A program made the translations under genes and the position numbers. Shown piece by piece: positions 1 to 4,800 of a DNA stretch of 11,620 nt. The stretch's first letter is position 1. The number at the start of each line of letters is the position of its first letter. The notes under the pieces are model-generated. The model saw only the letters and a list, made by a program, of their open reading frames with translations, did no database searches and was not told the DNA's origin. Source of the DNA: JAMXLO01 sp041487355 (GTDB lineage Bacteria > Pseudomonadota > Alphaproteobacteria > Acetobacterales > Acetobacteraceae); assembly GCA_041487355.1 (NCBI GenBank), contig JBGPND010000168.1, positions 1-11,620 of the forward strand. Direction: 5' to 3'.

Positions 1-237
1 CACTTGTTCACCTTCCTCGAATATCCCGATGTCCCGCCCGACAACAATGGCAGTGAGAGGGAACTGCGGCCCACCGCTACCTACCGCAAGGTCACCGGCG
101 GATTCCGCTCCAACTGGGGCGCTGACCTGTTCGCCGACATCAAATCGGTCGTCGGCACCGCGGCGCGACGGGGCATCGATGCCTATCAGGCCATTCTCGC
201 CATCTTACGCGGCGGATCAGTGCTCCAGCCGGGTTGA
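1..237 (+). CDS. IS66-family transposase, C-terminal fragment (5' end outside window)
   Basis: The frame is open from base 1 and ends at TGA 235-237, giving the last 78 residues of a transposase. The motif DNNGSERELRP (fragment residues 15-25) matches the DNN-x-x-E-R-x-x-RP signature around the catalytic Glu of the IS66 TnpC DDE domain; that Glu is fragment residue 19. The following GGFRSNWGADLFADIKSVV and the ending GIDAYQAI...LQPG are also typical of the family C-terminus. The DDE domain catalyses cut-and-paste transposition; the first two acidic residues lie outside the window. The reading frame itself is undamaged to its natural stop, so whether the whole element is intact cannot be told. 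The element's right terminus appears to lie just after the stop, next to a truncated gene. Confidence 0.88.
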   Translation, partial: HLFTFLEYPDVPPDNNGSERELRPTATYRKVTGGFRSNWGADLFADIKSVVGTAARRGIDAYQAILAILRGGSVLQPG

Positions 238-245
238 GCAGTTAC
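228..245. mobile_element. Probable right terminal inverted repeat of the IS66-family element
   Basis: Read on the minus strand inward from 245, the sequence begins GTAACTGCTCAACC. IS66-family ends characteristically begin GTAA and can overlap the tnpC stop codon. Here the transposase TGA (235-237) lies 8 bases inside the proposed end. If the end is 245, the 8-bp target duplication usual for this family would be TCTTCGCC (246-253). The left end is outside the window, so neither the repeat nor the duplication can be confirmed. The exact boundary is an inference. Confidence 0.45.
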
Positions 246-721
246 TCTTCGCCAGCGTCCTGATGGTCGCGAAGCAGGTATTTGCTGAACTGTCAGAGGC
301 TGGCCAGGCCACGATTATAGATCGAGTTCTCTCAATGATCCGGTCCGGCTCGCACGTTCTCAGGGTGGAGCTGAACCTTGCGTACGCTATCCGTCTCCTG
401 GCCTGCCGCCCATCCGCCAGCGTGCAGGAGACCCTTGTCGCGCTCTACAATAGCCCCGCACATACGCCCCTGGTCCGACGCGACATTATTCTTGCTCTGG
501 CCCGATCAAAGGCTTGGCCCTGGCTGTCCGACCGGCGTGCTAGCTTTAGGGCCATGAGCCGAGCCGAGCGGCGCGCTTTTATCATCGCCTCCTTCATGCT
601 CAAGGAGGAGGGTAGGCACTGGCGACACCGCATAGCAGACGAGTTCAGCCCGTTCGAGAAGCTTGTCCGGGATTGGGCTGCGCCGCGGATGAACCGTCCC
701 GATTGGGTAATCCCGTTGTGA
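246..721 (+). pseudogene. 5'-truncated gene: helical C-terminal region, reverse-transcriptase-tail-like
   Basis: This frame ends at TGA 719-721 and continues open leftward only through the transposase, where it is a shadow frame. Real homology therefore probably begins at the IS junction near 246. The first internal ATG is 263-265, which would give 152 residues. The visible product is almost entirely amphipathic helix, HEAT-like in feel. Recognisable blocks are VELNLAYAIRLLA, RRDIILALAR, RRAFIIASFML, KEEGRHWRHRI and SPFEKLVRDWA, ending DWVIPL. From memory, such blocks occur C-terminal to the polymerase domain in uncharacterised UG/Abi-like bacterial reverse transcriptases linked to phage defence. 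No polymerase motif (such as YxDD) is present here, so assignment rests on the tail alone. The stop overlaps the next gene's GTG by four bases, so the two were co-translated. Base composition is less GC-rich than in the genes after 2650. Confidence 0.45.
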
Positions 722-1437
722 TTTCCGAAATCGTCTTTGCGCGCGACTTCTCGTCCTTTTGGCGGATCACCACGCCTACCATCGAGGGCTTTGTCCGCCG
801 TTTGAACAGCGGGCTATACGACCGCGACTTCGGGCCGCTACGGGCCGCCACTGCCCCAGATCGCAGATCGTTTGTGAATGAAGTTGCTTTCGAGCTCTTT
901 TGCGGCAGGGTTGCTGCCGCACAACGTGGAGAAGAGAGACAGCTGTTGGACGATATGCTGCGGTCCGCAGCCGCTGTGGTGCGAGAAGCAGCTACCCGAA
1001 TGCTTCGTGAAGGTGACTACGACGCGGACCTATCCCAAGAGGAATGCGATGACGTACGAGAGCAGGTCCGCAGATTGATCCAGAGGCTGCTATCCGCCTC
1101 GCCCCTGACACAGTTCGTGCTCAGACCGCAATTCCCCGACTGTGGCACAATTGACACATGCCACGGTGACGTGCTCGCCGGCGAAATTCTTTTCGAGATT
1201 AAGGCGGGCGCTCGCGCGTTCCGGTCGATCGACGTAAAGCAGCTTGTCACATATCTGGCGTTAAATCACGCGAGCCGACGCTACGCCATAAACCTTGTAG
1301 GCCTCGTCAATCCTCGGATCGGCATTAGTGTGGAGATGACGGTCAGCGAATTCTGCTACGAGGTTAGCGGTCGCGATGCGGCCGGACTACTCGGTTCCAT
1401 TGTGCACGGAATATCCAGCGGGGATATCTCTCGCTGA
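718..1437 (+). CDS. PD-(D/E)XK-like nuclease candidate coupled to the truncated upstream gene
   Basis: I chose GTG 718 because it overlaps the upstream TGA as GTGA, the usual arrangement for translational coupling; the product is 239 residues. Residues 1-135 are mainly helical and unrecognised, with ARDFSSFWRITTPTIEGFVRRLN near the start and a charged stretch around 64-125. The C-terminal third carries a plausible nuclease core: Asp146 or Asp151, then a beta-strand with E160-x-K162 (ILFEIKAG), and Q175-xxx-Y179 (KQLVTYL). This pattern resembles the D...ExK...QxxxY arrangement of RecB/Cas4-type PD-(D/E)XK domains. There is no signal peptide or membrane segment. If the fold is right, it would be the cytoplasmic nuclease effector or partner of an RT-like defence protein. 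The gene itself looks intact although its upstream partner is beheaded. The specific family is not recognised. Confidence 0.6.
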   Translation: MISEIVFARDFSSFWRITTPTIEGFVRRLNSGLYDRDFGPLRAATAPDRRSFVNEVAFELFCGRVAAAQRGEERQLLDDMLRSAAAVVREAATRMLREGDYDADLSQEECDDVREQVRRLIQRLLSASPLTQFVLRPQFPDCGTIDTCHGDVLAGEILFEIKAGARAFRSIDVKQLVTYLALNHASRRYAINLVGLVNPRIGISVEMTVSEFCYEVSGRDAAGLLGSIVHGISSGDISR

Positions 1438-1519
1438 GTCCGTCATTGCCGTGCCGGCGCCCCAAAAGCTGCGGGCCCAATCAAGCGTAACCATCCTCAC
1501 CGCAGGGCTCCGCGCCCTA

Positions 1520-1534
1520 TCCGCTTGAAGCGGA
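1520..1534. promoter_or_regulatory. Palindromic operator candidate upstream of brnT
   Basis: TCCGCTT-G-AAGCGGA is a perfect inverted repeat with 7-base arms and a single central base. It overlaps the predicted -35 element (1525-1530). Autorepression by an HTH antitoxin at a palindrome over its own promoter is the usual circuit for type II toxin-antitoxin loci, so the antitoxin encoded downstream is the obvious candidate ligand. Binding is inferred. Confidence 0.45.
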
Positions 1535-1553
1535 CAGACCTGTGCCCTATATC
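1525..1553 (+). promoter_or_regulatory. Predicted sigma-70-like promoter for the toxin-antitoxin operon
   Basis: TTGAAG (1525-1530) and TATATC (1548-1553) are separated by 17 bases; each matches four of six consensus positions. The transcription start expected from this -10 is about 1559-1561, essentially at the GTG start of the toxin gene. The toxin mRNA would then be leaderless or nearly so, consistent with the lack of a clear Shine-Dalgarno sequence. Confidence 0.35.
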
Positions 1554-1558
1554 GGGGC

Positions 1559-1828
1559 GTGGAATTTGGCTCGGACTTGACGAAGCACGAGAGGACGCGG
1601 CGGGAGCGTGGCTTCGGATTCGACTACGCCGCCCGGATCTTCGCAGATCCCACCGTCGAGGCCGTCGACCGACGACGCGACTATGGCGAAGAGCGGATCA
1701 GGGCCACCGGTGAGATCGACGGCCGGATCTACGTGGTGATCTATACGGACCGCCCCGGCATGCGCTGGATCATCAGTGCGTGGAAGGCGAGCGGCAAGGA
1801 TGTCAGGACATGGCGAAGCAGAGAATGA
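1559..1828 (+). CDS. brnT: BrnT-family toxin (type II toxin-antitoxin ribonuclease)
   Basis: The 89-residue product has the BrnT layout. It has an N-terminal MEFGSDLTKHERTRRERGF segment in place of the common FEWDxxKxxxNxxKHG, then the helix FDYAARIFADP, the DYGEERIRATGEIDGRIYVVIYT strands, and the C-terminal strand WIISAWKAS. BrnT toxins have a RelE/ParE-like fold and cut mRNA, and are neutralised by an antitoxin encoded immediately downstream. GTG 1559 is the only start that keeps the family N-terminus; no good Shine-Dalgarno precedes it. The last strand usually reads IISAR; here Trp75 occupies the Arg position, and the C-terminus is short, so activity may be weakened. The stop (1826-1828) overlaps the antitoxin gene. 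Confidence 0.82.
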   Translation: MEFGSDLTKHERTRRERGFGFDYAARIFADPTVEAVDRRRDYGEERIRATGEIDGRIYVVIYTDRPGMRWIISAWKASGKDVRTWRSRE

Positions 1829-2163
1829 CCCTCAGTGCCATCATGGCGCGCAAGCCGGACGTCGATCTCGCCAGGAATGACGCCACGGCGGAGGAAGACA
1901 TCCGCCGTCACATGCGCGAGGAAGGCCATGATCCGGACGAAGCCATCCGCGACGAAGCCATCATCTCGCCTGCGGTGATCCGCAAGCGGCTCGGCATGTC
2001 GCAGCGGCAGTTCGCGACGGCCATCCATGTGCCCGTCGCGACGCTGCAGAACTGGGAACAGGGCCGCACGCCGATGGACCCGAGCGCGCGGGCGCTGATG
2101 ACGATCCTGGCCCGCGAGCCGCAAGTGGCGTTGCGTGCGCTCGGGCACAAACGGGCGGCCTGA
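1810..2163 (+). CDS. Helix-turn-helix antitoxin partner of BrnT
   Basis: The 117-residue protein has a charged N-terminal half (about 1-50), likely the toxin-wrapping region, and a C-terminal XRE/HigA-like helix-turn-helix (about 56-100). The HTH contains LGMSQRQFATAIHVPVATLQNWEQG, followed by the LMTILAREPQVALRAL tail common in these antitoxins. Start ATG 1810 is preferred because AAGGA (1796-1800) lies nine bases upstream. ATG 1825 would give an ATGA overlap with the toxin stop and is the alternative. The classical BrnA antitoxin is a ribbon-helix-helix protein; this pair uses an HTH protein, a known variant in proteobacteria. It should bind BrnT and repress the shared promoter, perhaps at the 1520-1534 palindrome. 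Confidence 0.82.
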   Translation: MAKQRMTLSAIMARKPDVDLARNDATAEEDIRRHMREEGHDPDEAIRDEAIISPAVIRKRLGMSQRQFATAIHVPVATLQNWEQGRTPMDPSARALMTILAREPQVALRALGHKRAA

Positions 2164-2164
2164 T

Positions 2165-2188
2165 CGCATTTGGCACCAGTGCCATGCG
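2165..2188 (+). terminator. Hairpin just after the antitoxin stop
   Basis: TGGCACCAGTGCCA (2171-2184) is a perfect inverted repeat that can fold as TGGCA-ccag-TGCCA. Flanking CGCA (2165-2168) and TGCG (2185-2188) extend the stem across a two-base bulge. It begins two bases after the antitoxin stop codon. There is no T-run after it, so it is at best an imperfect intrinsic terminator or an mRNA 3'-end stabiliser. Confidence 0.35.
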
Positions 2189-2232
2189 TGGGCAGCTACG
2201 CGCCGTCACGGGCCGGCAAAGGAAGTAAGCAG

Positions 2233-2275
2233 ATTTCAACACGGAGAAGCAGGGAGGCCACGGAGGGCCACGGAG
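2233..2275 (+). repeat. Left arm of long inverted repeat
   Basis: The arm runs from ATTTCAACACGG (2233) to CGGAG (2275) and carries CACGGAGAAGCAGGGAGG plus two copies of a CCACGGAGGG-type decamer. Its reverse complement matches the segment ending at 2431, with one T/C difference in the ATTTYAACAC start and one A/C difference after GGGAGG. CACGGAG-rich repeats of this kind are scattered between genes in many GC-rich proteobacteria, without an established function as far as I know. Confidence 0.8.
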
Positions 2276-2367
2276 AAGGCGTTCATGCGCTGTCGGGTCA
2301 ACTGCTCGGGGGCATGCTTCGCGCTGGGATGAATTGCCTTCCGGCGCGAAGCGCCAAGAAATTTCTG

Positions 2368-2431
2368 CTCCGTGGCCCTCCGTGGCCCTCCGTGGCCCTC
2401 CGTGGTCCTCCCTGCTTCTCCGTGTTAAAAT
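2368..2431 (-). repeat. Right arm of long inverted repeat with a tandem decamer array
   Basis: Three perfect tandem copies of CGTGGCCCTC (2371-2400) are followed by the variant CGTGGTCCTC (2401-2410), then CCTGCTTCTCCGTGTTAAAAT (2411-2431), the reverse complement of the left arm start. The arms differ in decamer copy number (about two on the left, four on the right), as expected for slippage. The roughly 95 bases between the arms contain a GGCGC-gaa-GCGCC hairpin (2343-2355). Confidence 0.8.
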
Positions 2432-2500
2432 CCCTACTTGCTTCGCTGACCAAATACCCCAGCCTTGAGGACGTGCTGCTCGTCGATTTCTTCACACGCT

Positions 2501-2570
2501 CCCAAGCGGGAATCCTGGGCCGCAAGGCATGTCGCGGTGCCTCTGGGTGCCCGCTTGCGCGGGAATGACG
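2501..2570. repeat. REP/dRS3-like inverted repeat pair
   Basis: CAAGCGGGAATCCTGGG (2503-2519) faces CTCTGGGTGCCCGCTTGCGC...GGGAATGACG (2541-2570). The second unit contains the stem CCCGC-ttgc-GCGGG (2550-2563). The GCGGGAATGACG and CGCTTGCGCGGG words are hallmarks of short dispersed palindromic repeats common in proteobacterial intergenic DNA. Such pairs can form a cruciform or an RNA hairpin and sometimes act as terminators or IS targets. Confidence 0.6.
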
Positions 2571-2640
2571 ACGGGGGGAGGGAAAGCTGCGCCAAAGATT
2601 TGCCCACCACCCCCCGCCTCCAATACGCTTCGCCCCCACA

Positions 2641-2646
2641 AGGGAG
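2641..2646 (+). promoter_or_regulatory. Ribosome binding site that fixes the GrdB-like start
   Basis: AGGGAG lies seven bases before ATG 2654. It supports this start over the upstream in-frame codons, which lie in the repeat island. Confidence 0.6.
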
Positions 2647-2653
2647 ACACCAC

Positions 2654-3607
2654 ATGGACCGCGACCTCGATGCCCTGCTCGGCTTCGCGCCGGATTACGA
2701 TGCGCCGATCCCCTATATGCAGCGCACGCGCGACTACTACCGGGCGATCGGCTACACCACGCCCTATCGCTGGGCGCACCACATCGAGGCGCCGTTCCAC
2801 CCGCTGAAAAAGCCGCTCGCCCAGTCACGCGTGACCATCGTCACCACGGCGGCACCGTACCGGCCGGACAAGGGCGACCAGGGACCCGGCGCGGCATACA
2901 ACGGCGGCGCGAAGTTCTACCAGGTCTACTCCGGCGACACGTCGCAACAGCACGACCTCCGCATCTCGCATATCGGCTACGACCGCGTGCACACCAGCGC
3001 CGAGGACAGCGGCACCTGGTTCCCGCTGCCGCAACTGCTCCGGCTGCGCGACCAGGGCCGCATCGGCGCGGTGGCCGCGCGCTTCCATGGCGCGCCCACC
3101 AACCGCAGCCATCGCGTCACGGTCGAAACCGACGCCCCGGAAATTCTCCGACGTTGCCGGGAAGACGGCACCGACGTCGCGATCGTGGTGCCGAACTGCC
3201 CGGTCTGCCACCAGACATGCAGCCTCGTCGCGCGCCACCTGGAGGCCAACGGCATCGCCACCGTGGTCATGGGCTGCGCCAAGGACATCGTCGAACACGC
3301 CGCCGTGCCGCGCTTCCTGTTCAGCGACTTCCCGCTCGGCAACAGCGCCGGCAAGCCGCACGACCCGGCGTCGCAGGCGCTGACGCTGGAGCTCGCGCTG
3401 CGCGTGCTGGAGTCCGCACCTGGGCCGCGCACCACGATGCAGTCGCCGCTGCGCTGGGCCGACGATGCGTCGTGGAAGCTCGACTACCTGAACCTCGATC
3501 GCATTCCGCCCGAGGAGCTGGCCCGTCGCCGCCGCGAGTTCGACGAGCAGAAGGCGGCGGCGCGGACCATCCGCGAAGCGGGGGAGGGTCGGGGAGGGGG
3601 TGCATGA
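2654..3607 (+). CDS. GrdB-like protein (glycine/sarcosine/betaine reductase component B family), Cys variant
   Basis: A 317-residue cytoplasmic protein. The central block CPVCHQTCSLVARHLEANG (182-200), then VVMGCAKDIVEH and VPRFLFSDFPLGNSAGKP (218-235), is what I recognise from proteins annotated as the selenoprotein B family of glycine, sarcosine and betaine reductases. In true GrdB a selenocysteine attacks the C-N bond of the bound amine. Here the cluster is all cysteine (C182, C185, C189, plus C208), with no in-frame TGA. This suggests a selenium-independent redox or thiol-transfer role. ATG 2654 is chosen because AGGGAG (2641-2646) lies just upstream; the frame is open further left but crosses repeats. 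The Gly-rich tail ends in an ATGA overlap with the CoA-transferase gene, so the two are co-translated. No GrdA or GrdC partner is nearby. Family confidence is good; reaction unknown. Confidence 0.72.
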   Translation: MDRDLDALLGFAPDYDAPIPYMQRTRDYYRAIGYTTPYRWAHHIEAPFHPLKKPLAQSRVTIVTTAAPYRPDKGDQGPGAAYNGGAKFYQVYSGDTSQQHDLRISHIGYDRVHTSAEDSGTWFPLPQLLRLRDQGRIGAVAARFHGAPTNRSHRVTVETDAPEILRRCREDGTDVAIVVPNCPVCHQTCSLVARHLEANGIATVVMGCAKDIVEHAAVPRFLFSDFPLGNSAGKPHDPASQALTLELALRVLESAPGPRTTMQSPLRWADDASWKLDYLNLDRIPPEELARRRREFDEQKAAARTIREAGEGRGGGA

Positions 3608-4797
3608 CCCGTCCCTTCACCGGCGTCCGCGTGCTGGACTTCACCCAGGTCCTCGCGGGGCCCTACGGCAGCTACCAGCTCGCGCTGCTCGGCGCCGACG
3701 TGATCAAGGTGGAGCGGCGCGAGGGCGAGGACATGCGCCGCACGCCGCTGTCGCGCGAATGGGCCGACCGCGGCATGGCGCCCTCGTGGCTCGCGATCAA
3801 CGGCAACAAGCGCAGCCTCACGCTCGATCTGCAGAAACCGGCCGCCATCGACATCGTGATGCGGCTCGCCGCCAAGGCCGACGTGGTGATGGAGAATTTC
3901 CGGCCCGGCGTGATGGACCGCCTGGGCATCGGCTACGACGCACTGCGCGCCATCAACCCGCGCGTGATCTACTGCACGGTCTCCGGCTTCGGCTCCACCG
4001 GACCCTACCGCAACGAGGCCGGCTACGACGGCAAGATCCAGGCGCTGTCCGGCATCATGTCGCTCACCGGGCACAAGGAGATGGGCCCGACCCGCGCGGG
4101 CTTCGCGGTGTGCGACGTGCTGTCCGGCATGACCGCCGCCTTCGCCGTCTCGTCCGCACTGTTCCAACGCACGCACACCGACCAAGGCCAGTTCATCGAT
4201 GTTTCGATGCTGGAGGCGAGCCTGAGCTTCCTCTCCACCCAGGTGGCCGACTTCACCGTGGCGGGCCATCGGCAGGAGCAGTTCGGCAACCAGGCGATCA
4301 GCCGCAAGGTCACCGCCAACCTGTTCCGCGCCAAGGACAGTTTCCTCCTCCTGGCGGTGAACAACGACCGGCAATACGACGCCTTGATGAAAGCACTCGG
4401 CCGCGCCGACGTGCTGGACGATCCACGGTTCGCCGACTGGTTCCTGCGCAAGGAGAACGAGCAGGCGCTGCGTGCGATCATCGAGGCGGCGCTGGCGAGC
4501 GACGACGCGAAGACCTGGGAGAAGCGGCTGAACGACGCCGGCGCGCCCTGCGCCAGCATCTGGCGGATCGAGGAGATCATCGACCATCCGCAGATCGTCG
4601 CGCGCAACGTGATGCAGACGGTGGAGACCGACTACGGCCCGCTCCGCCTGATGGGCTCCGGGTTCCAGCTCGCCCATGGCGGCGGCCAACTCGACCATGC
4701 GCCCCCGCCGCTCGGCGCGCATACCGACGCGGTGCTGCAGGAGGCGGGCTACACGACGGAAGAAGTGGCGGCACTGCGTCGCGAGGCGGTTGTCTGA
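3604..4797 (+). CDS. Class III (CaiB/BaiF-type) CoA-transferase
   Basis: 397 residues, the usual family length. The N-terminus MTRPFTGVRVLDFTQVLAGPYGSYQLALLGADVIKVE (1-37) is the classic family III opening. KADVVMENFRPGVMDRLGIGYDAL follows at 91-114. The block SGFGSTGPYRNEAGYDGKIQALSG (127-150) contains the Asp (D142) that aligns with the catalytic aspartate, which forms the aspartyl-CoA anhydride intermediate in formyl-CoA transferase. These enzymes move CoA between carboxylic acids, here a donor and acceptor that cannot be read from sequence. The ATG overlaps the stop of the GrdB-like gene by four bases, so the pair forms a transcription unit. The stop at 4795-4797 faces the minus-strand dioxygenase stop at 4801 with three bases between, leaving no room for a dedicated terminator. 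Confidence 0.9.
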   Translation: MTRPFTGVRVLDFTQVLAGPYGSYQLALLGADVIKVERREGEDMRRTPLSREWADRGMAPSWLAINGNKRSLTLDLQKPAAIDIVMRLAAKADVVMENFRPGVMDRLGIGYDALRAINPRVIYCTVSGFGSTGPYRNEAGYDGKIQALSGIMSLTGHKEMGPTRAGFAVCDVLSGMTAAFAVSSALFQRTHTDQGQFIDVSMLEASLSFLSTQVADFTVAGHRQEQFGNQAISRKVTANLFRAKDSFLLLAVNNDRQYDALMKALGRADVLDDPRFADWFLRKENEQALRAIIEAALASDDAKTWEKRLNDAGAPCASIWRIEEIIDHPQIVARNVMQTVETDYGPLRLMGSGFQLAHGGGQLDHAPPPLGAHTDAVLQEAGYTTEEVAALRREAVV

Positions 4798-4800
4798 CGC

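Larger units (their letters stand above)
1438..1558. other. Intergenic spacer between the nuclease-like gene and the toxin gene
   Basis: This 121-base gap has no coding sequence. Its 3' half carries a perfect palindrome (1520-1534) and a predicted promoter for the toxin-antitoxin pair. The 5' half shows no convincing terminator for the preceding operon. Confidence 0.5.
2164..2653. other. Gene-free repeat island between the toxin-antitoxin pair and the metabolic genes
   Basis: About 490 bases with no supportable gene. Open frames here have repeat-derived composition and lack family features. The stretch holds a hairpin after the antitoxin gene, a long inverted repeat with tandem decamers (2233-2431), a REP/dRS3-like inverted pair (2501-2570) and the leader of the GrdB-like gene. 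It looks like a landing zone for dispersed repeats marking the edge of the accessory patch. Confidence 0.6.

Noticed and set aside
29..245. Extension of the RT-tail-like frame into the transposase region as real protein
   Set aside because: This part is antiphase to the well-supported IS66 transposase and its translation has no helical pattern like the rest; it is probably a shadow frame.
2371..2410. Tandem decamers considered as a CRISPR array
   Set aside because: Units are contiguous 10-mers with no spacers, part of an inverted repeat, and no cas gene is present.
2170..2568. Open frame across the repeat island
   Set aside because: Translated repeats only (RGPPWPSVALRGPP and similar); no start signal or family.
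2465..2653. N-terminal extension of the GrdB-like protein
   Set aside because: It would be translated from the REP-like repeat; ATG 2654 has a good Shine-Dalgarno and a sensible N-terminus.
2800..3607. Selenocysteine codon in the GrdB-like gene
   Set aside because: No in-frame TGA occurs before the terminal stop; the motif positions are ordinary Cys codons.
3484..4722. Long minus-strand open frame opposite the CoA-transferase gene
   Set aside because: It is a high-GC shadow of the clearly recognised plus-strand CoA-transferase; its product is His/Ala/Arg-rich with no family features.
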